Source of the DNA: Raoultibacter timonensis
Lineage (GTDB): Bacteria; Actinomycetota; Coriobacteriia; Coriobacteriales; Eggerthellaceae
Length of the DNA stretch: 64,000 nucleotides
Direction of reading: 5' to 3'
NCBI RefSeq assembly: GCF_900240215.1
Contig: NZ_LT964679.1
Coordinates: forward strand, 2,645,322 to 2,709,321
Shown here: positions 8,389 to 17,227 of the stretch, piece after piece
Numbering within the stretch: position 1 is the first letter of the stretch
Layout: each line of letters opens with the position of its first letter
The notes under the pieces: generated by a model
What the model was told of the DNA's origin: nothing
Seen by the model: only the letters and a program-made list of their open reading frames with translations
Databases searched by the model: none
Position numbers and translations under genes: made by a program

Positions 8389-9072
8389 ATGACAGAAGTC
8401 CGATCGATCAAAGAACTGCGCAGCCAGAGCAAAGCGGGAAAGCTCTCGATCATAGCGCTTCTTTTCCTCCCCCTCATCGGATTGCTCTGCCTGTTCTGGC
8501 CCGAAGAATCGGCCCGCTACCTTCCCTACGTACTCGGCGCCGTCATGATCCTCTCGGGCGCTGCCGGCATCGTCGTCGCTGCCGGCAAAGAGCTTAAGGG
8601 CCGCGGCGAAGACGGCGGGAAGTTCGCCGCCGCCAAACGAGACGAGAACCGCGAAGCAACCGAGCCGTACCTCGGCAGGGAAGAAACGATCGAAACGGCC
8701 GACGTAGGGGAGGAAGGGCACCGAAGCAGCCGTTCGGTCGGAACGGCGATCGTCATGTGCGTGCTCGGCGGGGTCATCCTCGTGCACGGATCGTCGTCGA
8801 TCAGCTTCGTCGGCGTCATGTGGGGCTTGCTCGGCCTCTACAAAGCGGGCGAGGAGTTCGACGAGATAATCCACCGCATCAGAGGCGGCCATCGGTTCGT
8901 CTTCAAACTCGCGTTCTCCATCTTCGAACTCGTGCTTGCGGTGCTGCTCATCCTGCACCCGTTCGCCAACATCGACCACCATATGATCCTGCTCGGGCTC
9001 GAGCTCATCACCTACCCGTTCAAGATCGATCGAGCCGACAGCGGCAAGTTCACCCTCGAAGCCGAAGCGTAG
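8389..9072 (+). CDS. HdeD/DUF308-like membrane protein
   Basis: A 227-residue protein with about six hydrophobic helices arranged as two groups (about 20-60 and 115-205) separated by a charged linker of about 50 residues. The helix pattern resembles HdeD/DUF308 proteins, whose role is unclear (acid resistance in E. coli). AAAGGAA precedes the ATG. It stands alone, convergent with ispE. The 250 bases upstream hold no gene and no obvious repeat. Confidence 0.65.
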   Translation: MTEVRSIKELRSQSKAGKLSIIALLFLPLIGLLCLFWPEESARYLPYVLGAVMILSGAAGIVVAAGKELKGRGEDGGKFAAAKRDENREATEPYLGREETIETADVGEEGHRSSRSVGTAIVMCVLGGVILVHGSSSISFVGVMWGLLGLYKAGEEFDEIIHRIRGGHRFVFKLAFSIFELVLAVLLILHPFANIDHHMILLGLELITYPFKIDRADSGKFTLEAEA

Positions 9073-9099
9073 CAGCTCGCGCTACCGAACGAAGCGAAT

Positions 9100-9150
9100 C
9101 CGGTGCGCCCGATCGACGCAAGCCCGTTTCCGCCGGATCGGACGCACCGG
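9100..9150. terminator. Bidirectional hairpin between DUF308-like gene and ispE
   Basis: 15-base arms at 9100-9114 and 9136-9150 pair with one mismatch. There is no strong T run on either side. Its location between convergent genes suggests a shared terminator. Confidence 0.55.
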
Positions 9151-9212
9151 TTCCCGCAGGCTTGCGGCACTGAAAGCCGTGCCGATCGCGTAGCCGACCG
9201 ATGGCTTCGAGG

Positions 9213-10226
9213 CTAGCGGGGAATCGCTGAAACTTTGGCCGAGCTGAACGCGGTTGCGCGCGCCCACCAACCACGATTGCGGGCAGCAGCGACAATGCGA
9301 CACGCATCGTCGAACGTCGCGCAGATCGCAAAAGCCGACGAACCGCTTCCCGACATGAGCGAATTCTCGACACCGTCTTGGGCCGCAATCCAGCCGAGCA
9401 TTTCGGCAAGCTCGGGCATCAGGGATTCCGAGGCCGCCGTAAGGTTGTTGCACAGCGGCACTTCTTCGGCGCGGGAAGCCTCAAGAGCGCGTACGTGCGC
9501 CTCGGGATCGATCGTCACGGGGCTCTCGTCGAAAGCGGCGTACGCGGCCGATGTAGAAACGCCTCCTTCGGGTTTAACGAGCACGACGGTTTTCCTCATG
9601 GGCTCAAGCGCATGATGGAACACCTCGCCGGTTCCCGTCAGACAGGTGCAGCCGCCGTGCAGGAAGAACGCCACATCGGCGCCCAGCTCGCTTGCGGCTT
9701 CGAGCACCTCGGGCGATTCGGGGTCTACGCCCCACAGCTTCGCCGCACCGATAAGCGATGCGGCAGCATCGGACGAACCTCCGCCGAGACCGGCTTCGTG
9801 GGGAATATGCTTTTCGATACGCACCGAAATCAGCTCGTCACCCACATGGGCGATCTTGCGTGCCAGAAGATCGACAGCCTTGTACACGATATTGTCTTCG
9901 GAAGCGACAACCAGCGGCTCGATCCCCTCGCGCGCATAGCAGGAAACCTCGATGCGCAATCCACCCCCGTCTTGCTTCACGCGATCCATATGGAGCACGT
10001 CATGAAGCGCCAAAGCATGCATGACCGTGGTCGCCTCGTGGTAGCCGTCGGCGCGCCTTCCCCCGATGTTGAGATACAGGTTCACCTTTGCGGGAGCGAT
10101 GAGCTTGACCATGCCCCCCTTCTCGAAGACGGCTAGCGGATCGGCGACAACCATGGGGGCGTTTGCAGCCGCACGCGCACTCGATTCTGACATGGCATGT
10201 TCAGGCGGGGTCGTAGTTTCGTTCAT
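9213..10226 (-). CDS. ispE: 4-diphosphocytidyl-2-C-methyl-D-erythritol kinase
   Basis: GHMP kinase of the non-mevalonate (MEP) isoprenoid pathway; it phosphorylates CDP-methylerythritol with ATP. Signatures seen: APAKVNLYL near the N-terminus, the ATP loop PHEAGLGGGSSDAAASL, and the C-terminal SGSGSSAF motif. The ATG at 10226 overlaps the tadA stop as ATGA, pointing to translational coupling. It gives 337 residues with about 40 extra N-terminal residues. An internal ATG at 10112 (MVKLIAPAKVNL) has a strong AAGGGGGG just upstream and matches the usual family start, so it may be the true start. Confidence 0.95.
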   Translation of the reverse strand: MNETTTPPEHAMSESSARAAANAPMVVADPLAVFEKGGMVKLIAPAKVNLYLNIGGRRADGYHEATTVMHALALHDVLHMDRVKQDGGGLRIEVSCYAREGIEPLVVASEDNIVYKAVDLLARKIAHVGDELISVRIEKHIPHEAGLGGGSSDAAASLIGAAKLWGVDPESPEVLEAASELGADVAFFLHGGCTCLTGTGEVFHHALEPMRKTVVLVKPEGGVSTSAAYAAFDESPVTIDPEAHVRALEASRAEEVPLCNNLTAASESLMPELAEMLGWIAAQDGVENSLMSGSGSSAFAICATFDDACRIVAAARNRGWWARATAFSSAKVSAIPR

Positions 10227-10720
10227 AGCTTCTTTTTCTTCCTTTTGTTTGCAAAAAACGTGCTCAGCAGGGACGCGCACTCGTCTTCGCGCACCCCGGC
10301 CACAACCTCGAACGTATGGTTCAAACGCTCGTCCTCGTTCACCCGATACAGCGTACCGAGCGCGCCCGCCTTCGGGTCGGGTGCGCCATACACGCAGCGG
10401 TCGACGCGAGCCTGGTGCATAAGGCCCGCGCACATGATGCATGGTTCGAGCGTCACGTACACCGTGCAGCCGGTAAGCCGCCACACCCCGAGCGCTTCGG
10501 CAGCCGCCTTCATGGCGAGAAACTCGGCATGCCCGGCTGGATCCTGAGTACTTTCGCGCAGATTGCATGCTGAGGCGATAACGCGCGGTTCGGCAAGCGG
10601 CCGACGCGTTGCGGGATCGATCGGTGCATACACGACGACGGCTCCTATCGGAACCTCATCGAGATGCTCGGCGATACGCGCTTGCTCGATCGCAAGCCCC
10701 ATGTACTCTTCATCGGTCAT
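10223..10720 (-). CDS. tadA: tRNA-specific adenosine deaminase
   Basis: A 165-residue zinc deaminase that converts the wobble adenosine of tRNA-Arg(ACG) to inosine. A tRNA-Arg(ACG) is encoded at 47013-47089. Motifs: HAEF (zinc His and catalytic Glu) and PCIMCAG (zinc cysteines), with VYGAPDPKAGALGT near the end. It ends in a Lys-rich tail. The ATG is about seven bases downstream of a TATAAT, so the transcript may be leaderless; no ribosome site is seen. It is co-transcribed with ispE. Confidence 0.94.
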   Translation of the reverse strand: MTDEEYMGLAIEQARIAEHLDEVPIGAVVVYAPIDPATRRPLAEPRVIASACNLRESTQDPAGHAEFLAMKAAAEALGVWRLTGCTVYVTLEPCIMCAGLMHQARVDRCVYGAPDPKAGALGTLYRVNEDERLNHTFEVVAGVREDECASLLSTFFANKRKKKKL

Positions 10721-10727
10721 GAGCCGT

Positions 10728-10733
10728 ATTATA
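10728..10733 (-). promoter_or_regulatory. -10 element abutting tadA start (possible leaderless transcript)
   Basis: A perfect TATAAT on the minus strand lies seven bases before the tadA ATG at 10720, so transcription would begin at or next to the start codon. No good -35 element is seen. Confidence 0.5.
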
Positions 10734-10815
10734 AGGCAATCGGACTCCGAACAGCCCCCTTCCGAACCCCTTGTGCAACCGCCCACGAAAAGCGCAGGAA
10801 CGCACTGGCCGAAGA

Positions 10816-11739
10816 TCAATGTTCGGCTCTGTCGAAGAAAGCATCCAGTTCGCCCTGTTTGCCGTAAGGTGCAAGCAGTTTTTTCGCTACCATGCGGGCC
10901 ATCGGACGCAAAGCGGGACTGAACACGAACATCGAATCCATCTCGATCGGAGCATTGACAAGCGGCCTCATGCACACTTGATCGGTAACGAGCGCCTTGG
11001 CGTATTCGGTTTGAATGATGAAGCAGTCTTCGCTTGTCGATACCTGAGCGAGCATGAGATTTTTATCATGGATGAGCAGCTCCACGTTTATCCCGTAGTT
11101 CCTGAACGCGGTCTCGTACAGTCGTCCCTTATAAGGGCTTGTCTGGATTACGGTTTTTCCCAGAAGATCGGTTTCGAAGTCGATGCACTTCTTCGCAGCG
11201 AGAGGATCACCCGCCGAAAGCAGGATCGAAAGGCTGTCGTCGCACAGCTTAATCGATGGAATTCCCAGATCATCAGGCGGCTTTACAGAAAACGCAAACT
11301 CCATTTCCCCAGCAGCAATAGCCTCCCAGAACGCGTCGTGGTCCCCATCGACCACCTCGATTCCGATCCTCGCATCGTCTTGAAAGCTTGCCAAAAGCTC
11401 GCGCTTTTCCCTGTACCCCACATACATGCTCAAAAGCCCGATGCGCACAAGCTCCCGTTCCGTCTTCCCGATCTCGCGAATGTCGGCCACACAGGTATCC
11501 CAAAGCCGATCTTCCTCATGGAGGTAGCGCAGCAAGATCCTGCCCGCCCGCGTAAGCTCAACGCCCTTTTTGCCCCGGACGAACAATTGGGCATCCAGCT
11601 GCTTCTCCAGCCTCTTCATGCTTTTCGACAAACCCTGCCGAGAAAGGTACAGCGCACGAGCGGCTTGTGTAATGGTACCCGCCGAGCAGAGCGTGCAAAA
11701 ATACCTCTTCTGGTCCGGATCCATGCGAAACTTTGCCAT
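10816..11739 (-). CDS. LysR family transcriptional regulator
   Basis: A 307-residue regulator. An N-terminal winged HTH is visible (GTITQAARALYLSRQGLSKSMKRLE with the typical LTRAG wing), followed by a periplasmic-binding-like effector domain. The ATG at 11739 is preceded by GGGAG at six-base spacing. It is transcribed divergently from flavoprotein 1 at 12053, which it probably controls in response to that enzyme's substrate. Confidence 0.92.
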   Translation of the reverse strand: MAKFRMDPDQKRYFCTLCSAGTITQAARALYLSRQGLSKSMKRLEKQLDAQLFVRGKKGVELTRAGRILLRYLHEEDRLWDTCVADIREIGKTERELVRIGLLSMYVGYREKRELLASFQDDARIGIEVVDGDHDAFWEAIAAGEMEFAFSVKPPDDLGIPSIKLCDDSLSILLSAGDPLAAKKCIDFETDLLGKTVIQTSPYKGRLYETAFRNYGINVELLIHDKNLMLAQVSTSEDCFIIQTEYAKALVTDQVCMRPLVNAPIEMDSMFVFSPALRPMARMVAKKLLAPYGKQGELDAFFDRAEH

Positions 11740-12052
11740 AGTCATCTCCCTCGCCCATGGCGGTTGTACATCCCCAACGCCAGTCGTCGCGCCAAGCGAA
11801 CCACCGACCCGTTTCCCAATGCCCCAGTATAGGCAAACGCTTCCAAACCACAAGACCATGCGGATTGAGCATTGTTCCCCCCGCGTCAAATCGTCCAATC
11901 CGAAACGCTTTGATCAGGTGTTATCTCCATACGCAAACCTTGAGTTGACGCTTCGTGGCATACAAGAGTTTCTTTTCGGGGCATTGCGCCGAACGTATAG
12001 TGCCGAGTATCGCGAGCCGTGAAGCTCGCATCGCAAGAGGAAGGGAACAGCA

Positions 12053-13633
12053 ATGGGAAATCTTACTCGTAGGGATCTGTTGAAGGGCTTGGGCATCGGC
12101 TCGGTCATGGTCGCCTCGGCAGGAGCGCTCTCCGCGTGCACGCCTGCCGGCAAAGCGACAGGCGGCAACGCCGGCGCTGCATCGGGGTCCGCCGATTCGG
12201 TTGCCTATCAGTACGCCAAGCGCAAAAGCGACGTGACAAGCATGACGCAGTCCGAAGCCGACGTGCTGGTCATCGGTGGCGGCGGAGCTGGTCTCTGCGC
12301 AGCGCTGAGCGCTTCGGAGCAGGGAGCAAAGGTTACTATCTGCGAAAAGATGAGCGTACTCGGCGGCGCAACGATGCTCTCAAGCGGAAAGATCCCCGCC
12401 GTCGGTACCAAGCAGCAAACCGATATGGGCGAGGCAGACAGCGTTGGGGCCTGCGTGATCGACATCATGCGGCCGAGCAACTACAGCGTCCGCCCCGATC
12501 TCGTGTACACGGTAACCGAACAATCGAAGGATATCATCGAGTGGACCGAATCACATGGAGCCGTATGGACGATCGACGAGGCGCTCTACTACGGTCAGAC
12601 GGCGCATCGCATGCATACGACTAACGATGCGGGCAAGGGACTGACCGACGCGTTGATCGCCAGCATGGAAGCCGATCAAAACGTCACCGAAATGCTTTCC
12701 TGCGAAATACTCGGCCTTGTCCTGGCCGACGACGACGATTCCGTCATAGGAGCTTATGGAAAAAACGGCAAGGAAGAGATTGCCATCTTCGCTAAAAACA
12801 CCGTACTCGCTTCGAGCGGCTTCGCCAACAACCCCGACATGCTCGCCCAATACTGCCCCGAAGCCGTCGATGCGGTCAAGGTGGTCGCGCCCGGCGCAAC
12901 CGGCGAGGGCATCCTTTGGGCGCAGGAGCTCGGTGCAGAACTGCAGAACATGGGCGCGTACCAAGGCCACGCGTTTCACGGCGTAGACAACAGCCAAACG
13001 CTTGAACAGGGCGTTGCCAACAACGGCGGCATCATCGTGAACCAGGAGGGTAACCGCTTCATGAGCGAATACGGCGGGTATTCGGAGCTTTCGCCCCACG
13101 TGCTCGCCCAAACCGATCACATTGCGTACCTGTGCTTCACCGATGCCCAAATCGAGAAAAGCGTGAAGTACGCAGGCTGGGAAGAGGAAGGCATCGTGTT
13201 CAAAGGGGCAACCGCCAGCGAGCTCGCAACCGCCATCGGCGCCGATGCGGCAACCTTTGAAAAGACGATCGCAGAATACCAAGCCGCCATCGAAAAAGGC
13301 GAGGACAAGTTCAACCGATCCCATCTACCTTCAGGTTTCGACGGTCCCTACTATGCGGTCAAGATCACCGGCGAAATCCGCCATACGCAAGGCGGCATGT
13401 CCACCGACGTTGCCGGTCACGTAGTGCGGCCTGACAAGAGCCTGATCAAAGGACTGTACGCAGCGGGTGGCTGCACGGAAGGCTTCTCTTCGCGCGGAGG
13501 CGCCGCGTACATGAGCGGCAACGGCCTTATCCAAGCGCTCGTATTCGGCAAGATCGCCGGAGCGGCAGCGGCAACCGAAGACAAGGAATCCGCGGCACTC
13601 GTCGAATGGAAGAAGAGCGAGATCGACGCGTAA
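12053..13633 (+). CDS. Tat-exported lipoprotein FAD reductase, fumarate-reductase-like (flavoprotein 1)
   Basis: A 526-residue flavoprotein. The N-terminus has a twin-arginine motif (RRDLLKG), a hydrophobic stretch and a lipobox ending in Cys at about residue 29. The FAD Rossmann motif is VIGGGGAGLCAALSA. The C-terminal region keeps His-Thr-Gln-Gly-Gly at about residue 444, matching the substrate-binding His-Thr-x-Gly-Gly of fumarate/urocanate reductases, and a FAD-binding end (GGCTEGFSSRGGAAYMSGNG). It has no heme domain, so electrons must come from a separate cytochrome. It is probably a respiratory reductase of an alkene-type acceptor outside the membrane. A divergent LysR gene lies upstream. 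Confidence 0.9.
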   Translation: MGNLTRRDLLKGLGIGSVMVASAGALSACTPAGKATGGNAGAASGSADSVAYQYAKRKSDVTSMTQSEADVLVIGGGGAGLCAALSASEQGAKVTICEKMSVLGGATMLSSGKIPAVGTKQQTDMGEADSVGACVIDIMRPSNYSVRPDLVYTVTEQSKDIIEWTESHGAVWTIDEALYYGQTAHRMHTTNDAGKGLTDALIASMEADQNVTEMLSCEILGLVLADDDDSVIGAYGKNGKEEIAIFAKNTVLASSGFANNPDMLAQYCPEAVDAVKVVAPGATGEGILWAQELGAELQNMGAYQGHAFHGVDNSQTLEQGVANNGGIIVNQEGNRFMSEYGGYSELSPHVLAQTDHIAYLCFTDAQIEKSVKYAGWEEEGIVFKGATASELATAIGADAATFEKTIAEYQAAIEKGEDKFNRSHLPSGFDGPYYAVKITGEIRHTQGGMSTDVAGHVVRPDKSLIKGLYAAGGCTEGFSSRGGAAYMSGNGLIQALVFGKIAGAAAATEDKESAALVEWKKSEIDA

Positions 13634-13700
13634 AAGTAGGTGGTTCGACGTAGTTTTCCCACCGCGCCCTCGGGGATCCGCCATCGCAAACGCGGCGAAA

Positions 13701-13740
13701 GGAACGGCCTGTCAGCCGCATCGGCTCGACAGGCCGTTCC
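13701..13740 (+). terminator. Hairpin downstream of flavoprotein 1
   Basis: 13-base arms GGAACGGCCTGTC and its complement close the hairpin, with an inner GCCG/CGGC stem. No T run follows. It lies 68 bases past the stop codon. Confidence 0.6.
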
Positions 13741-13808
13741 ATCAAGAGCAGATAGTACGCGCTTGGGCGAATAAGCAGCGAACTGGTCGCCTTTGCCAAC
13801 GCGCACCA

Positions 13809-13864
13809 ATTGTCGGCCTAAAAACACGGTTTTTGAGACAAAACCGTGTTTTTAGGCCGACAAT
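13809..13864. repeat. Perfect 25-base inverted repeat with 6-base loop
   Basis: Arms at 13809-13833 and 13840-13864 are exact complements. Each contains GGCCTAAAAACACGG or its complement. It lies in a 400-base gene-free stretch (13634-14035) between flavoprotein 1 and tRNA-Ser. It may be a bidirectional terminator or a cruciform site; the rest of that stretch shows nothing else. Confidence 0.85.
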
Positions 13865-14035
13865 GTGTTTTACGCGCCCATGTGCAAGGCTCGCGGGATT
13901 CGGCGCAAGGCAGGCCGAGGTCTCGTCGTTCGGCGAGATTCCTGCCCCAAGCTTCATTTCTGTGCTATCCTAGTGCCGCGCTTTTCGCGTAGATCGCCCT
14001 GCGGGCGCTAGCCGAGACGCGCACGCGCTAACAGC

Positions 14036-14123
14036 GGAGGAATGGCCGAGTGGTTGAAGGCGGCAGTCTTGAAAACTGTTGTGCCGCAAGGTACCGTGGG
14101 TTCGAATCCTACTTCCTCCGCCA
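14036..14123 (+). tRNA. tRNA-Ser (TGA anticodon)
   Basis: The acceptor stem GGAGGAA pairs with TTCCTCC. The anticodon loop CTTGAAA gives TGA, there is a long variable arm, the T loop is GTTCGAATC, and CCA is encoded. Confidence 0.97.
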
Positions 14124-14134
14124 GAAAAACCGCA

Positions 14135-14166
14135 GGCCGCAGACGTGATCCTGTCTGCGGCCTTTT
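14135..14166 (+). terminator. Intrinsic terminator of tRNA-Ser(TGA)
   Basis: A 10-base stem GGCCGCAGAC / GTCTGCGGCC with an 8-base loop is followed by TTTT. Confidence 0.9.
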
Positions 14167-14263
14167 GCTTTGCCGGATGGTGCCACGGCACCGCGAGAAA
14201 GTTCCAACCAGCTCGGCTCGCTCATCGAAAGCATCGCGATTCGAGTCTGCGCCCAGCACACGT

Positions 14264-17227
14264 TCACTCGGCTTGATCGCTCTTACGCGACCTTCTGCGT
14301 GCACTCAACAAAAGAGCTAGAACGAACGCAGCTCCTCCGATGATCAGCAGCCAATAGGGCTGCTGATCGGATTCGACCTCGGTGATCGGCGGCGCATTGT
14401 AGGTGTTCGTCACGGTTAGAACGTTGTACGAACCGCCCTGCCCATCGATAAGGTCGTCGGTCAAGTCGACATCCCAGATGCCGTCGTCGCTGCCCGGATT
14501 CCCCGAATGGGCCCGCCCGATAGGCGCACCGTTCAACTCGTACGAAACGCGAATGGACTTCAAACCCGGCGCTTCGTTCGCGCCGAATACCGTTTTGTAG
14601 TAGTAGGTGATCTTGTTGTCCGCCTCCCCGTTGCTCGGCGTATAGTACCAATCGGATAGGGAGTTGCTGCCACTGTAGCCCGTCGCAGGATCCCATACGG
14701 CAAACCACAGGCCGAATGTCCGTGTGTAGTCGAAGAACTCGGTATCTCCAGCCGCCACGTTCCTGATGACGATATCGGTTTTATACGCTGCGTAAAACTC
14801 GACGAGGGGGAATGCAGTCGTCAAAACGTCTCCCCCGATTGACCAGGTTTCGTCTGCAACCTTGATGTCGCTACCGTCGACCCGGGGAACCTCGGCTCCC
14901 GTCCATCCGGCGAAGGCATATCGATCGAGCGCGTAGTCGATCGTCGCCCCGTCGAAGGCAACGGCGTTTTGCCGTTTCACCGTGGCCGTAACGCCCCCGA
15001 GCGATCTGAAGGGAACCTCCTGCACGAAATAGGCCACCGTGTTTGATGCGCTGCTTTCTCCCCCGTTCCCATGGTAGGCGACGGTGTAGCTGAAGTAGCT
15101 GATGTCGTAATTGTTGAGCGGATGACTCCGTCCCGCAGGCACCGTACCCGACGGAGCGTCCGAGGAGCTCAGGGCTCTCGAGCACGGATACACGGACGAA
15201 TCGGCAGCGACATCGTCGGCAGGAACGCGATACGCCCCCGCAGTGTTCCCCGTGAACGAAACCGTCGATGCATCTACCGTCAGGTTGTTCAGGAAAACGG
15301 TGAAGATCGCACCGCCGTTTGCAGAAGCGGTATTGCCCGACATGGTCGAATTGGCAATGCCGACGCGTACGCCAGCACCTGCATCTTGGTCGACAAAGAT
15401 TGCGCCACCGCTTCCGACGGCCCGATCGTCTCCGATGGAGGCGCCGGGATCGGTTGCGCTGCAGTTCGTAATATCCGTACCGTTTATTTGCAGGTCGACC
15501 GTACCGGCAAGGTTGATGCCGCCGCCCCAGCCACCGTACCAGCCGAGACCCCGCGCCGAGCAGTTCTCGATGCTTCCTCCGAACAGTTTGATGACGGCGC
15601 TTTCCGTTGCCAGAATACCGCCTCCGGAGTCTTTGGTGTAGCATCCGTCGATTATGCCGCCCGTCATAGTAAACGTGTTCGAGGCCATCAGGTAAACGCC
15701 GCCGCCCCCGATGTCGGAACTGTTGGTTTTGATGCTTCCGCTCGTGAACTCGATGCTCGACGGTACCCCGTAATCGCCGCTGGCAACACCGCCGCCATGG
15801 CCGTTCAGCCTTGAGGAGGTCGCCGACGTAGCCCTGTTGTTCGAGATCATAGCACCCTCGATCTTCAGGCTGGAGCCGTCGTCGACGTACACGCCGCCGC
15901 CTCGCGAGCCCCACTCCGTAATCGAGGCCGCTTGGTTCGAATCGACCAAGGCGCCGCCGCCGAGCGTGATCGCCGTTCCTCCCCCGCCGAATATTCCGCC
16001 ACCATGCCGACCCGTATTGCCCGACACCGTTGCCGTGCCGCTCACGCTCATCGTCGCGCCGTACGCGCCGATGCCGCCGCCAAACCCGTTTTCGCCTTGG
16101 TTCTGCTGCTCGTTGTATGCCACGCTGTCCATGATCGATCCGCCCGTAAAACTGAGCGTCGATCCCCAGCCGAGCCCCACAGCGCCGCCGACTGCAGCGG
16201 TGCAGCCGGTAATCGTTCCCGCGGTAAACGCAAATCGCGCGTTCGCATCGACGTAAATCCCGCCGCCGGACCTGCCGTCGAGCGTATCGGTACGACAGTT
16301 CTCGATACGGGCCCCCGAGAGCGTGAGGGTATCGCCCCCGAAGAACACGCCGCCGCCGTGGCCTCCACGGAAGTACCCGCCGCTGCCATCCCCGGTGGCC
16401 CGACTGTTCGATATCGTACCGCTCTTCAGCTCCAGCTTGTTCGATGGCGTATAGTCGTCGATGCTGATTGCACCGCCGCTTTGCGCCGTTACGCAGTTGG
16501 TGAACGTCGCGCCGTTGAGGACGATCGTGCAGTTGTAGTTATCGTTCACGTAGTTGGGCGCGCTGCCGCCCGTGCCGATGGACAGTCCCCCACCCCTTCC
16601 GGCTCCGTCGATGGTAAGGCCGGCGTTGAAGGTTATCGTCTGCGCGTGGTCTGCGGTTCCGTACGATAAGAAATGCCGGGCAGATCCCTCCCAGCCGCTG
16701 TCAGCCGCAGGACCGGCCCACGTCAGATTCCACGACCCCCCCTCGGCAACGAACACCGAGCTCCTGTTCCAGGGAAGCGCGATGACTTCGGTGAAGACGA
16801 TGTCGTTTTTGATCACGAAGGTGATCGTATCGCCTTGCGCGGTCGACGAGTCGGTGTCGGCAACCGCCGCTTTCAAATCGCTGAAGCTCGTGATGGCATA
16901 GCTCTTGCTGGCAAGCGTGCTTACGCCCCCATCGGGAGTCGCCGCCTCGCCATTCTGTGCCGGGTCCTGCGGTAGCGCCCCCGGCCCGTCAGAGCCATCC
17001 GAAACCTGCCCGTCCGACTCCGATCCATCGCCCGAGCCCGTATCGGGCTCGCCTGCCTCCGCGTGCTCGGACGATTCTTCCACAGTAGCATCTGCCCCAA
17101 GCGCGATCAGCGCTTCGCTTTGGTTCATCTCTTCGGCTATCCCCGCATACGGAACAGCCGCCACGGACAAGCAAACCGCAAGCAGTGCCACAGCTGTTTT
17201 CTTGGTAACCGTATTAAGCAATCTCAT
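14264..17227 (-). CDS. Large surface adhesin with parallel beta-helix repeats, last gene of pilus locus
   Basis: A 987-residue protein. A signal peptide (residues 1-31) and an acidic Ser/Gly/Asp-rich stretch precede about 550 residues of irregular beta-helix repeats rich in GGGI/GGAI and Asn-Cys steps (pectin-lyase-like fold). Two C-terminal beta domains follow, including one with a DLTDDLIDGQGGSYNVLTVTNTY type strand. The end has a membrane helix and a basic tail. A sorting signal is not canonical: at the expected place stands PPITE (about 946-950) rather than xPxTG. The ATG overlaps the preceding stop as ATGA. By position and size it is a likely tip or companion adhesin. Confidence 0.85.
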   Translation of the reverse strand: MRLLNTVTKKTAVALLAVCLSVAAVPYAGIAEEMNQSEALIALGADATVEESSEHAEAGEPDTGSGDGSESDGQVSDGSDGPGALPQDPAQNGEAATPDGGVSTLASKSYAITSFSDLKAAVADTDSSTAQGDTITFVIKNDIVFTEVIALPWNRSSVFVAEGGSWNLTWAGPAADSGWEGSARHFLSYGTADHAQTITFNAGLTIDGAGRGGGLSIGTGGSAPNYVNDNYNCTIVLNGATFTNCVTAQSGGAISIDDYTPSNKLELKSGTISNSRATGDGSGGYFRGGHGGGVFFGGDTLTLSGARIENCRTDTLDGRSGGGIYVDANARFAFTAGTITGCTAAVGGAVGLGWGSTLSFTGGSIMDSVAYNEQQNQGENGFGGGIGAYGATMSVSGTATVSGNTGRHGGGIFGGGGTAITLGGGALVDSNQAASITEWGSRGGGVYVDDGSSLKIEGAMISNNRATSATSSRLNGHGGGVASGDYGVPSSIEFTSGSIKTNSSDIGGGGVYLMASNTFTMTGGIIDGCYTKDSGGGILATESAVIKLFGGSIENCSARGLGWYGGWGGGINLAGTVDLQINGTDITNCSATDPGASIGDDRAVGSGGAIFVDQDAGAGVRVGIANSTMSGNTASANGGAIFTVFLNNLTVDASTVSFTGNTAGAYRVPADDVAADSSVYPCSRALSSSDAPSGTVPAGRSHPLNNYDISYFSYTVAYHGNGGESSASNTVAYFVQEVPFRSLGGVTATVKRQNAVAFDGATIDYALDRYAFAGWTGAEVPRVDGSDIKVADETWSIGGDVLTTAFPLVEFYAAYKTDIVIRNVAAGDTEFFDYTRTFGLWFAVWDPATGYSGSNSLSDWYYTPSNGEADNKITYYYKTVFGANEAPGLKSIRVSYELNGAPIGRAHSGNPGSDDGIWDVDLTDDLIDGQGGSYNVLTVTNTYNAPPITEVESDQQPYWLLIIGGAAFVLALLLSARRRSRKSDQAE

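Noticed and set aside
15071-16669. Long plus-strand frames opposite the beta-helix adhesin
   Set aside because: They are antisense shadows of the Gly-rich repeats; the minus-strand protein has a signal peptide, repeats and an anchor.
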